Shown: in pieces, positions 54,101-63,957 of the stretch
How positions within the stretch are numbered: the first letter of the stretch is position 1
Layout of the letters: each line of letters begins with the position of its first letter
NCBI GenBank assembly: GCA_032718475.1
Contig: JAUCBJ010006426.1
Coordinates: 1 to 64,000 of the forward strand
Direction of reading: 5' to 3'
Source: Nemertoderma westbladi
Lineage: Eukaryota; Xenacoelomorpha; Nemertodermatida; Nemertodermatidae
Length of the DNA stretch: 64,000 nt
Notes under the pieces: model-generated
Told to the model about the DNA's origin: nothing
The model's input: only the letters and a program-made list of their open reading frames with translations
Databases searched by the model: none
Made by a program: the position numbers and the translations under genes

Positions 54101-55954
54101 CACGGAGCAGGCGTTGGAAGGGCTTGATATGATCCCAAAAGCCTGGATGGTCATCCAGTACTCTACCGGTTTCTGGTTGAGGTCTCCTTCAGGCCACCAC
54201 AGAAATCTCAGGCTGTCTCTATCTCTATCCAGCGCCTTGACTTGTAAGAACATTCCTTCTATATCAGAGGCGAACGCGATGGAATATTGTCTTAATCTTA
54301 ATAGTATTCCCAACAAAGATTGGAGTAAGTTGGGTCCTGGTAACAACTCGGAATTAAGGGATTGGCCCATATATAGAGCGGAGCCATCAAATACGACTCT
54401 TACTTCATGGGGTTTACCGGGTTTGGGAACGTAATGATGTGTTAAATAATACGTTCTCTCAGTCACTGGTGTTCCTTCCGGTACTCGCTCCGCGTATCCC
54501 TTTGTTATAAATTTCTTCAGCTGAGTTTGGTACATTTCTTTCGCTGAAGCATTAGCTGTAAGTCGTCGATGTAATTGAGCGATTCTTTTCTCTGCTAAAG
54601 GTCTGTTATTTATAAATCTAGGTTCTCGTTTTCGAAATGGTAGGCCGATTTCATATCTACCTTGGTCTTTTAAAAAACGTGTAGTTGTTTCCTGGATTTG
54701 CTTGGCTCTTTCTTCTTCTATCGATAGAGCCTTATCATATGAATTGGGTTCTACCAGTTCCTGAGTAAAGAATCGTATGGCTAGTTCGTCCCGAGTTCTA
54801 GCGTTGTAGCGCTCTATCTCATCGTTTAGTTCGTCATTGTAAGCGATGGGTTCCGATGGGTGAATCAGTTGACATAGGTTCACCTGACTTTTCCAAGTTT
54901 GGTTTTCTGTAAGTAGGTCGATTGTGTTCTCTTCATCGAAGAGTTGGTAGATGTCGTCATTATCTGAGGAGTATGGTGTTCCCTCAGTTAGTTCGTCCAC
55001 CTCACTGCTCTCCACTTCCCAATCGTGTACTTGGTATGTTTGTTCTTGTGGCATTCTCTCTTCGAGAGTCCTGCGGGAAGGGCCAGTAAAGTACCAACCT
55101 ACTCTAGTTCTTACTGCATAGGTTTGCAGTGGCTGTGGTTGAGCAGGCCGTTTCTCCAATGTTTCGAGCGCCTCATGCGCGTTTTGGCCGATGAGTATTG
55201 GCACTCCAGGATAATCTGTCTGGAATCGAGGTATCTTAAGATGTTGGATGCTCTGGTCCTCGTCCCAATCATAAAGGTCTGCTTGAGTAGTAGCGAAGTT
55301 CTTTATAGCCACCATTTTTACCGACCTTATACCTTGTGTTCCTAACTTATCCTGGGGGGTGGACAACACACCTACATAGTAATCTGCCGTTAAGGTCGAT
55401 TTCCAAACCTGCATAATTCCTGACATATTCAATTTAGTCCGGAACTTGGGTTGTCCAGCAAAGATATCTTCGGCTAGTTCTTGATCGATGAATGTTCCTG
55501 TGCTGCCAGAGTCAAGGAGGGCGTTCACTATGTAACTTTTGTTAAGACCGTGAACTCTTACCTGCACTACAGGAAATTCTCTGATTCCTACGTTGGAAGT
55601 TGGAGCTTTCCAAGATGGTTGTTTGGCAAAAGTAGTTGGGGGAAACTCATTGTTGGTGTCCTTTTCATAAGTAAGTGCTCGATACACTGCGGTATTGATT
55701 AGATAACAGGATTCGTTGGCGTCGGAGAATTCGTCAGTATAGAATCCTTCCATCTCAGACTCCTGATCAGTGTCGTTTACATCACTGAATTGGACATGTA
55801 GTTCGGGCTCACTTACCTGGCTCGGGTTGTCTCGGTCGAACTCACTGTGTAACAAGATGTGATGTTTCGCGCCACACTTTGCACACTTTATGTCGGAGTA
55901 ACAGGTTCGCCGTTGGTGTCCTGGTCTGAGGCAATTATAGCATAACCGCTTGTC
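51153..55954 (-). pseudogene. BEL pol: protease, RT, RNase H, integrase (broken)
   Basis: In order on the minus strand: remaining zinc knuckles (CYNCLRPGH, CAKCGAKHH), an aspartic protease (ALLDSGSTGTFID near 55510), RT with RVVFDGSA, ASDIEGMFLQV and the YMDD box near 54027, RNase H (FGDASDMGIG, VYWTDALLVLEYL), an integrase zinc region (H-x-H ... CIPC) and the core with three acidic residues (NTGVDLFGP near 52140, SDKGTNF near 51965, WWGGSWERL near 51830), then a C-terminal DUF5641-like part to the stop at 51153. Two lesions break it: a frame change near 53948, just after the YMDD box, and a TGA at 52215-52217 ahead of the integrase core. The copy cannot make a full polyprotein despite its young LTRs. 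Confidence 0.85.
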
Positions 55955-56950
55955 CTACACAACTGCACGTCTGTCTACAAGGGATTTCTTTAGAAATTCA
56001 GCACACGCACTCAAACGGTGGGTCCCGTCGCACAGCGCACAGTTAGGTTTTATGTTACTCACTTTACCTTGGGTAACCTGATGCACTCTCGTTCTTTGTT
56101 CGGGCTTTCTTACGTGCATTCTGTTAGGGGACTGAGGAGGGGTCTTGGCAACCTGTTCTCTCCTATCGTTGGTTCGAGACTTGTATTTACTTACGTCTTT
56201 TGGGGTTTTGCTAACGTAGTAAGATCGGTCAGTGTCTTTCCCACTGTCTTCTTCTTGAGAAGCTTGGCTTTCGCCGTCGTCAGTGTAACACACCGGTGTT
56301 ACTCTTCTCCTAGAAGCGGGTTTCTCACTTACCTTATTTTCCGATGTTTTCTCTCTGGACTGCTTGATGAGTTGTAATTTTACCTCACCATCTAAGAAGG
56401 ACATGAGATCAGCCATGGTAGGGCTTCGTCGTTGTTGTTCATTCATGTACAACACTTTCTTGTCCCAACGCGTACATACTCCACCCTTTGGTAAAGTAGA
56501 GACTACGGCTCCAATAACCATTGAACTCTGATATTCATGAGACTTACCTAACCAGTCCAATTGTCTACAGATCTCTTGAATCTCATCGGAAAACTCTATA
56601 ATCCCGCTACTAAGGAAGTGTCGGGGGGCTACTAATTTTGCATACAAATACTTAGCTATGTTATCCTTATTACCATACCTGATGTTTAATGTATCCCATA
56701 CTTGTCTTAATCCTTCTGGATGTCCAATAAACTTTAACGCCATTAACTTGGGAGGTCCTTCCAAGCACTTGATGAGGAACCTAAGTTTCTCTCCGTTAGA
56801 TAGTACAGAGTTCTGTATGCTGTCTTTGTAATATTCATTGAAAGGTAACCATTTCATCTCATCTCCATTGAATTTGACGATCTCTCCCACTTTGACCGCT
56901 TGGCGGGCTTCTGTTCTAGCCATCTGACGCGTAAAGCTTTCTTGGGCCAT
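55955..56950 (-). CDS. BEL gag, DUF1759-type part with zinc knuckle start
   Basis: A 331-residue frame from ATG 56950. Residues about 25-200 carry the capsid-like DUF1759 signature of Pao elements (VKFNGDEMKWLPFNEYYKD, SNGEKLRFLIKCLEG, WDTLNIRYGN). A basic linker (about 200-295) leads to the first Cys/His cluster (CALCDGTHRLSAC). The frame stops at a TAG (55955-55957), but the same frame goes straight on into the remaining zinc knuckles and pol. So either this TAG separates gag from pol by stop-codon readthrough, or it is a new nonsense mutation. Confidence 0.8.
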   Translation of the reverse strand: MAQESFTRQMARTEARQAVKVGEIVKFNGDEMKWLPFNEYYKDSIQNSVLSNGEKLRFLIKCLEGPPKLMALKFIGHPEGLRQVWDTLNIRYGNKDNIAKYLYAKLVAPRHFLSSGIIEFSDEIQEICRQLDWLGKSHEYQSSMVIGAVVSTLPKGGVCTRWDKKVLYMNEQQRRSPTMADLMSFLDGEVKLQLIKQSREKTSENKVSEKPASRRRVTPVCYTDDGESQASQEEDSGKDTDRSYYVSKTPKDVSKYKSRTNDRREQVAKTPPQSPNRMHVRKPEQRTRVHQVTQGKVSNIKPNCALCDGTHRLSACAEFLKKSLVDRRAVV

Positions 56951-57057
56951 CGTGTTATTTAATATCGAATTATCGGTATATAAATTTCTCGGATCATTGT
57001 CAGGTCTATAGGGGATATCATTAATAACAGGTCTATAATCACCCTTAATAGGGTTTG

Positions 57058-59265
57058 CTATAGGAGTTTCAACTTCACTAGCAGTATGCGGATGCGTGTA
57101 GGCTCCACACCTTGCGCATGTAATGCTTCAGACCTAACAGGTTGACACAATGTTACAGGGGGTATTGGTATGCCCTTTTGTATATTGACTAATTTGTCGC
57201 GTTCCAGTGCGATACTTTGCTGCACTTCTTGCAATTCTGCCCTACCTTCCCTTACTGTTCCCTTAAGCTGGTGGACAGTCTCCTGCATCTGTCCGAGCAG
57301 GAGATTCATCCCCCGCCGTCCCTCCTCTACCCACTCGACCGCCGAAGCGGGAGTCGCCAACATTGTAGCGGGCTGACGTGGGACGACGGGAGACAAATCT
57401 TTGATTTCTCTCTCAGCTTTCAGGACAGGAATATTCTCATGGACTGTTCTACCGGGTACAGGCAGTGTAGTACTGTGTAAAGGGAACTTAGAGTTAAGCT
57501 CTGGAAGTACAGGGGTCTCTAGCACAGAAGTGACTTTGGGAACGACAGGCCTAATTATTTCAGGCTCATCAACTATTGTAGGGAGTCTTTTGACCCGAAT
57601 AATTTGTTCTGTGGGTTCTGTATTGCCTAAGTCTGCGCTAGTTAATTGTCTTCTAACCGCCGGGGGTAAATCAGGCAATTTGTGACGGTGAGATGTTTTT
57701 CTACGCCTGCTTAGACGAGATATATTTCCTCCGCCTTCAGGATCGGTGGTTTCGCTTTCCTCAGAGGATGTGTATCCCTGGCGTTTGGGAGTAGATCTAC
57801 TCCTCATCTGCATTTGCCTAGCAGTTAACTGTTTATTTATGCAGTCTTGCGTCTCTTGAAGATTTTCCAACTCCAGTTGTGTGGTCTCTTCAGACGCTCT
57901 CTGTTCTGCGTCTGCCAATGCCATTGCTGCTGCTGCTTTGGCTGCTTCCACTGTCGCTGCCGCTTTTGCTTCTGCCTCTTCCACTGCCGCTGCTGCCTTT
58001 GCCGCTGCTACTGCCTTTGCCGCTTCCACTGCCGCTGCCGCTTTTGCCTCTTCCACTGATGCTGCCGCTTTCGCCGCTGCTACTGCCTTTTTGTCCTCTA
58101 TCCGCCTTCTCTTTACCTGTTCTTCTTGGACTCTAGCGAGGCGGAGTTTTTCATCAAATTCTGCTTGGTTAGCAGCTAACATTTCAGCATCGATTGAATC
58201 TAACATACGCTGGGTTCCTTCACTATTGGGGGAAAGTCCAGACAGCCGTCTCCTCAACTCTTCGTCTCCTAGGAATCGCTGATAGTCGGACAGATAAATG
58301 TCGATGGCGTCTCTCGTTCGTGGTTTCTCTGAGGTCTCTTCGCCTTCCACTTGAGAAAGGGTGGCATCGGTTGGTTCTTCATAAGTTAGTCTCTCAGACA
58401 GCTGGGATTTCCACTGGTCCGTTTCTTGTACTTTGCGACCTACCCGCTGGAACCAAGTTTTGACAGCAACCTGCAGCGACGTGTCCTGTCTTCTTTTGGA
58501 AGTTTCCTCAAAAGCTGATAGGATTAGTCGAATGCGTAGGGTTCTTTCGCGTACTTGATATAGCAGTTCTTCCTGCTCTTGAGGTCCTTGGGGTTGTCGA
58601 AACAGTTGTTCTTCTAATCTCTCTAAGGAGCCGAAGAATCCCTGCACATATCCTGCTGCCGACCTCTTCCAAACAGCTGGATCCATCGTATCTTTAGCCA
58701 CTCCCATCCTGTGTATATCTTCCCAAGTAGCCTCGGACAAATCTAACGGGAGTCCGGGTCCGGGAAAGTTCCATTGTGACTTGACAATAGACATCAATTC
58801 TTCCCTGGCGTATCCCGCATAATCATCTTGGGTCGCTCGCTTATTTCTCGCCCAATCTGCTTGATGTTCCTCCACCGCAATCGATATAGTTGTTAGCACT
58901 ACGGCAGGAAGGGTGAGAAGGGGGTCCGAGTAGGCTTTAGCCGTCATCTGCACTCCGCGTTCGGGGGTCAGCTCTACAGTATCCGAACTACTGGAGCTAT
59001 CGGATCGCTGGGAACAAGTTTCTTGACTAGGATGTTGCTGCTGTTGGACAGCTGCTTCCTGGTTCCGTTTGACTTGGGCCCGAGTGCCGATGATAGACCT
59101 ACGGTGTTGGATTAGCTTACGGTCTGATACTACTACTGTAGGGATGACCTTTCTTTCAGTAGGAGGTGAGCTGAACTCCTTTCTTAATCGCTCCACACTC
59201 CTATCTGTGTCACAGATGGTTGTATCGATTAGACTGTCTGACAGGTTTTGCTGAGTGTCAGACAT
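57058..59265 (-). CDS. BEL first gag-like protein, coiled-coil rich
   Basis: A 735-residue frame from ATG 59265 to 57058, ahead of the DUF1759 part and in the position of the gag N-terminal region. It contains a Ser/Gln-rich head, a helical domain (residues about 115-300), a charged Ala/Glu/Lys-rich coiled coil (about 370-480, with repeated AKAAAAVEEA), an Arg-rich segment (about 500-550) and a C-terminal helix. I do not recognise the family beyond its position. Frames on the other strand over the Ala-rich part are shadows. It would form part of the intracellular particle. Confidence 0.7.
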   Translation of the reverse strand: MSDTQQNLSDSLIDTTICDTDRSVERLRKEFSSPPTERKVIPTVVVSDRKLIQHRRSIIGTRAQVKRNQEAAVQQQQHPSQETCSQRSDSSSSSDTVELTPERGVQMTAKAYSDPLLTLPAVVLTTISIAVEEHQADWARNKRATQDDYAGYAREELMSIVKSQWNFPGPGLPLDLSEATWEDIHRMGVAKDTMDPAVWKRSAAGYVQGFFGSLERLEEQLFRQPQGPQEQEELLYQVRERTLRIRLILSAFEETSKRRQDTSLQVAVKTWFQRVGRKVQETDQWKSQLSERLTYEEPTDATLSQVEGEETSEKPRTRDAIDIYLSDYQRFLGDEELRRRLSGLSPNSEGTQRMLDSIDAEMLAANQAEFDEKLRLARVQEEQVKRRRIEDKKAVAAAKAAASVEEAKAAAAVEAAKAVAAAKAAAAVEEAEAKAAATVEAAKAAAAMALADAEQRASEETTQLELENLQETQDCINKQLTARQMQMRSRSTPKRQGYTSSEESETTDPEGGGNISRLSRRRKTSHRHKLPDLPPAVRRQLTSADLGNTEPTEQIIRVKRLPTIVDEPEIIRPVVPKVTSVLETPVLPELNSKFPLHSTTLPVPGRTVHENIPVLKAEREIKDLSPVVPRQPATMLATPASAVEWVEEGRRGMNLLLGQMQETVHQLKGTVREGRAELQEVQQSIALERDKLVNIQKGIPIPPVTLCQPVRSEALHAQGVEPTRIRILLVKLKLL

Positions 59266-59367
59266 GTTTAGCTATACAGTTGAATGTCTACTGCTATAGT
59301 TTTAGTTAAAGCAAGTCTAGTAATTCAGTATGACCGTTGGCCTAGTACCGTTAATTTATTACAGTAT

Positions 59368-59612
59368 ATTATAATACCGGTATACTTATGGTATATATAA
59401 GTATTGTAAACTAGGTTTGTCACAGAGTACCGGTATATAAATTTAGCACAAATATATATAAATATATAATAGGCCTATCGTGAATACCGGTATACAGCTT
59501 ACACTGATAGTATATATAAGTATAATTATGGACTAGAATTAATCACAGAATACCGGTATGATTTTAGCTCAAATTTATAGAAATAAATATAATAAGCCTA
59601 TGGTAAATACCG
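59368..59612 (-). repeat. Two ~120-base repeats rich in TACCGGTA
   Basis: Copies at about 59368-59490 and 59491-59612 share AATACCGGTATAC, GTATATATAAGTAT and ATCACAGA in the same order. Confidence 0.6.
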
Positions 59613-60556
59613 GTATGTCAATTATTTTAAAATAATTGAATTTCTGAATATTTTAGGGTTACTTGGTTACTTTAACTTACTTTATTACCGTTATTTAAGC
59701 AGTAGTCCAACTGATATTGACCTAGTTGTTGTATGGCAGGCCTACTATTTATAAATCGTTTGAGTTGATTTATAATAGATATATACCCGTTTAAAAGGGT
59801 TTTGTCAATATTTGAAATAAATGTTATTATTTCTGGGGGAAGTCACTACACAGAAGCTGTGCGCTCTCAGTGAAGTGCTACCTATGGGACACTAAAACAG
59901 ATAATTCTAATTTACCTAAGTTACTTAATACTACAAATTACTTACGATACGGGTGAGATTAATTCTCTAATTAAACACAACAAAAAATTACGTATGAAAT
60001 TTTTAGGGTAATTTTACAGGGAAACTACAAACCAGTCTAACAAAGGGTTAGAATTCTGGTTATTACAACGGACGGGGTACTACGGTATTTGAAATAATAA
60101 GTAGTAGTAAATATATTGCACTGTCCAGATAGGAAAATACCACCGCCTGACGACCTATAGCCGTATCACTATAGGTACTACGTTATGTATCACGGAGTGT
60201 TCCTACCTAGAAGTTAATTACCGCGGACTACCAGATCCAACGTGCCTATTAACCACTTTACAACACAATACACTGCCTACACACTAATTACTTTCGGAAA
60301 GCACTGTACACTAAACCCTAAATTAGGTACAAGTACTGGTACTTGTATCATATAACCAGTAGTTAAATATACTTGAACAGTTAAAAGAACCACGGCATCT
60401 GCTGGAGTGACCGAAGCACAAAGTCACCAGTCTTGTCCTACGCCAAGCAGCCCGTGTAGTACCGGGGTTAATTTAACTATAACGGTATGTGTAACAAGCA
60501 CAATTACTGTAGGAATAAACTTGGGGACCTGAATGTTGCGAATAATCGCATAAACT

Positions 60557-61130
60557 CTGAATAATAAATATTACGCTACCCGTACAGAATACTCAAACAA
60601 ATACAAACCAAAACGCTGGCAGACTACCACCAAGCCTAAATAAACTACTGTATGTGCAGATTCCAAAACGGTTAGTTAGTATGCGTTCTAACACGGTAGT
60701 ACGACTTATTCTTTAAGAGGGGATTGACCTTACAGCTATGGCTGCCCCAACTTACTAACTGGCACTTTATCAGACAAACTCTACACACGCAGCAATCTCT
60801 TCAGACCTAATAATAGCTAGACAACAATCCAGCCTACAAAATATCTGAGTAATAACTATTACGGTACCTGAACAGACCACACAAACAAACACAGGCCAAA
60901 ACGCTGGCAGAATACTGTCAAGCCTAAATAAACTACAGTATGTGCAGATTCCAAAATTGTTAGTTAGTATGCGTTCTAACACGGTAGTACGACTTATTCT
61001 TTAAGAGGGGATTGACCTTACAGCTATGGCTGCCCCAACTTACTAACTGGCACTCTATCGGACAAACTCTACACACGCCGTAATCTCTCCAAACCCAACA
61101 ACAATCCGACAACAGTCCGGCCTACAATTA
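60557..61130 (-). repeat. 288-base tandem duplication in the leader
   Basis: The stretch with AAACGCTGGCAGA, TATGTGCAGATTCC and CTTATTCTTTAAGAGG at 60557-60845 is repeated 288 bases later, with scattered differences (for example AAAACGG against AAAATTG). Confidence 0.85.
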
Positions 61131-61305
61131 TCTGAACAATCTGAGCAGACTTACACGTCTTCAGCTCAATATTAACTTACTAGGAAATAAAACTGACAGA
61201 AATAGACCTAAGTAAAATCCCAATAAAAACCAGGCGTCCCCGATTTAATATCGAGACCTACCGGTATACAATAATCAAATCGAATAATACTAATGTACTT
61301 ATACT

Positions 61306-61450
61306 GGAAGTACCGGTTAGGACAGTTGGGCCTACAGGCCTACAGAAGTACCGGTTCTGGCAGTTGGACCTACGGACCTACAGCAGTACCGGTTCTGGCA
61401 GTTGGGCCTACTGACCTACAGAAGTACCGGTTCAGGTTTACCGGTTGACC
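61306..61450 (-). repeat. 38-base tandem repeat near the 5' LTR
   Basis: Three and a half units of AAGTACCGGTTCTGG plus CAGTTGGGCCTAC. They lie immediately inside the 5' LTR where packaging or priming signals would be expected. Confidence 0.75.
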
Positions 61451-61498
61451 GGTACTTTCAACTTTATTGCTTACTGCAATAAAGTCAATAGCTGTTAT

Positions 61499-62122
61499 TG
61501 TACGCGCTTTTGAAGACCTTTAGCAGTTTAACCCGCCAAAATTTATATGTCTTTTGGTTTATAAATATACTTTAGAAGATGACAAATATTTAATACCAAT
61601 AAACACAACATTAGCAGAAGCCAGCCTAGTGCGCGTCCATTCACCCGCTGGATATTCCCGGGAGACTGGATTCTGAGGGCTTAGATTATTATTGCAGTGT
61701 AAGCTTACTGTACTGTATTATTCGATTGATCGTTAATAATTAATTTCTGACTAATATTATTCACTTTCGGGAAATATTAACAGTTCCTTTAGGACGTGGC
61801 GCTCTATCTAAGTAAACAGAGATATGACTTATACTAATCACAACGGTAAGTTGGTAAGGCTTAAGATTCACGTATGAGGCGCATTCTTTAGGAAATGCTT
61901 AGTTATCAGTCACAATCAGGCACACTACCGGTAACATACAATACTGCTCACTAATTTGCCGACCGTCAATGAATTTTATCATATATAAAGAGAACAGCAA
62001 CGAATCATGTAGGGCTTACCAAATAGCATTAAATTCACTACAAACCACAACAATATAAGTCGCAATCGCTATATATAACCCGTCTCTCTAACCTGTAGTG
62101 TATCAAGAAAATTGGGAAATTT
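61499..62122 (-). repeat. BEL 5' LTR
   Basis: Identical to the left copy except for one base at 61634. The outer side runs into TTTAAAAAATC, which does not match the left outer flank. Confidence 0.85.
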
Positions 62123-62561
62123 TAAAAAATCTTACTCAATTTTAACATCAGAGGTGTTGAATTTATATGGAATATATGGGATCCAATCAATTCGTATACA
62201 TAATGTTAAAGCCATGATTTCAGCCTACTATAAAGAGTTTCAAAGCCATCAAAAACATCCAGGAAGGAGTAAATTCTTGGATGACTGTGACACACCAATA
62301 TCTTTCAAGTCCAATAAACAGCCTAAATGGGTTCTGGAGAAGGATTTATTGTGGTATGAAAACCGACAAGCCAGTCTTGGTGGCAGTCTAGGCCCTGTTG
62401 ACAAGGAGGCTTTGAAACGATCAAATAGGCAGAAATCTGAAGTCCATGGATCCATGACAAGTCCACTTTCACTTGGCGGCCGACATTTTTTTACCAAAAC
62501 AATAAATGGAAGCTGGAATTTCAGGAATACAGCCCCGACTTTAAATGCAAAACAAATATAA
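62123..62561 (+). other. Unrecognised reading frame next to the LTR
   Basis: An open frame continues from the LTR edge to a stop at 62559-62561, with plausible protein composition (IHNVKAMISAYYKEFQSHQ, SKFLDDCDTPISF, KWVLEKDLLWYENRQ). No ATG belongs naturally to it outside the LTR. It loosely recalls the N-terminal helical region of uncharacterised repetitive proteins in marine invertebrates. It could be an exon or a transposon fragment interrupted by the BEL insertion. Confidence 0.3.
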
Positions 62562-62833
62562 TTCCCTGCAAGGTTTTCGGGGTCGAGAAATCTATTTTTG
62601 ACATTTTCATGGTCATATCACTTTGTTCTGTTGCCATGGTAATGGGATAATTTTCATCTCTAAAGCTACTATCAGTTGCCGAAACGCGACAACAGCGTAA
62701 CAATGCTGATAATTCAGGAACTCAAACTGATCCCAGTACCGAGGAAGTTGTCTTTGTATTTGGGGACTACAACCTCCCCTGTATCATAAACTCATCAACT
62801 CTCCACACAAAGGAAACTTACCACGATCCTGAG

Positions 62834-62914
62834 ATTCTATCGGTTACTACAAAGTCGCGGTTTCTACAGATGGGAACTGCGTTGCATCGGGAACCTGGGA
62901 GTGGGAAGCAACAG
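62834..62914 (+). CDS. Candidate WD40 exon
   Basis: Between a weak acceptor (CCTGAG) and a donor (ACAG|GTTGGA) the frame reads GYYKVAVSTDGNCVASGTWE, the V-x-x-S-x-D-G-x-x-x-A-S-G pattern of a WD40 blade. It ends one base into a codon, exactly the phase needed to join the exon at 63748. Confidence 0.45.
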
Positions 62915-63114
62915 GTTGGAGGGTAGTAGTCGAGGTAACGGGGAGGGAGTTAGTGGTTGGTGGGTGAATGGAGGGGGGGAATAGATATAAATCCCTCCAA
63001 CCAGGACGTCATTGCAACATGTGGGTTCAACGGGGGATTTCATTAATATCAATAACTGGTAGGAACTATAAACTGGGAGAACTATAAGGTTACTACTAAC
63101 TGGAAGGGGCATTC

Positions 63115-63580
63115 TGGGCGGGTTTACTGTATTTGGTTCAACTCGAATGGGTCCGGTTGGCCAGCTGACCATGCAAAGCCATGTGGTTTATAGGAATATA
63201 ATAAAAGAAATACTCGTCTTCATTATAAGCCTCATTGCATTCGTCCTGTTTTGTATTTAAATATATTTCTTAAACGCAGGCTGACGATCTTTATAATAAT
63301 AATAACTAGGGATGCGTTCAACATGTGAAGCCAGGTGGTTTATATAATAATATAGTCAACACAGTACTCGTCTTCATTATAAGCCTTGTTGTGCTTGTCC
63401 TGTTTTGTATTTAAATAACTTTCCTAAACGAAGACTGATGATCTTTATAACTACAGATGCGTTCAATAGGCGAAACCAGGAATGGTTTATAGGAATATAA
63501 TCAACGCATTACTCGTCTGGGCGGGTTTACTGTATTCGGTTCAACTCGAATGGGTCCCGCCGATTGGCCAGCTGTTCGAG
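63115..63580 (+). repeat. ~150-base repeat array in an intron
   Basis: Two and a half diverged copies share GTGGTTTATA, CTCGTCTTCATTATAAGCC, GTCCTGTTTTGTATTTAAAT and GATGCGTTCAA. GGGCGGGTTTACTGTATT is found at both 63116 and 63519. The array fills the intron between the two WD40-type exons. Confidence 0.75.
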
Positions 63581-63747
63581 TGATAGTACAGTAAAAGTTT
63601 GGTGGACTGGAACCCAAGAGCTGTTGTACGAATACGGGGGCACAGTGGCAGAGTGGGGGGGTCTATAGACTGGGTTGGGGTCCGGGTGGGGAGTCTGTGG
63701 TGTCGGTAGGTGGGGGGGGGAGGATCCATCATTCGTTGTTGGTACAG

Positions 63748-63957
63748 GGGAGACCTTGTGGAGACAGGAAGCAACTCATGAGATCCCGAGGATCGTATTG
63801 AGTCCCAACGGGTTGAGAATCGCTGCTGTTGGGTTGAATGGGTTGATTTATATTATAAATTCTGGAACTGGGGAGGTTATCAACCGGATTGAAGGAAAGG
63901 ATGGGAGCCGCATCAAAGCTGTGGATTTCTGTAAAGATAAACGGCATATTATTACAG
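63748..63957 (+). CDS. WD40-repeat exon, gene continues off the right edge
   Basis: The exon follows a good acceptor (GTTGTTGGTACAG) and ends at a donor (TTACAG|GTAATT). It reads ETLWRQEATHEIPRIVLSPN, then GLRIAAVGLNGLIYIINSGT and AVDFCKDKRHIITG, with two WD40-type strands sets (x-x-L-S-P-N-G-x-x-I-A, then V-D-F-x-x-D-x-x-x-I-x-T-G). Joined to the exon at 62834 the reading is continuous in phase and completes a blade (W-x-A-T-G-E-x-L-W). This is probably the only ordinary host gene in the window. WD40 proteins are scaffolds; the specific protein cannot be told from this fragment. Confidence 0.6.

Larger units (their letters stand above)
59266..61498 (-). other. BEL 5' leader
   Basis: A 2.2 kb untranslated leader between the 5' LTR and gag, containing three sets of repeats and many TACCGGTA words. 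No canonical tRNA primer-binding site (TGG...) is seen directly inside the LTR. Confidence 0.6.
45279..62122 (-). mobile_element. BEL/Pao LTR retrotransposon, 16.8 kb
   Basis: Two 624-base direct repeats (45279-45902 and 61499-62122) enclose minus-strand gag and pol genes typed as BEL/Pao by the DUF1759-like gag part, the Pao-type protease, and the order protease-RT-RNase H-integrase. The LTRs differ at a single base (T at 45414, C at 61634), so the insertion is very young. Beyond pol lie about 5 kb with extra reading frames, and a 2.2 kb leader precedes gag. BEL elements are usually less than half this size. No matching target duplication, canonical primer-binding site or polypurine tract was found. 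Confidence 0.85.

Noticed and set aside
57847-58282. Plus-strand Ala/Leu-rich frames opposite the BEL gag coiled coil
   Set aside because: Complement of GCN-rich codons of the Ala-rich segment; a shadow of the minus-strand gene.
45279-62122. Gypsy-type retroelement
   Set aside because: The DUF1759-type gag part, the Pao-type protease context and the DUF5641-like C-terminus point to BEL/Pao instead.
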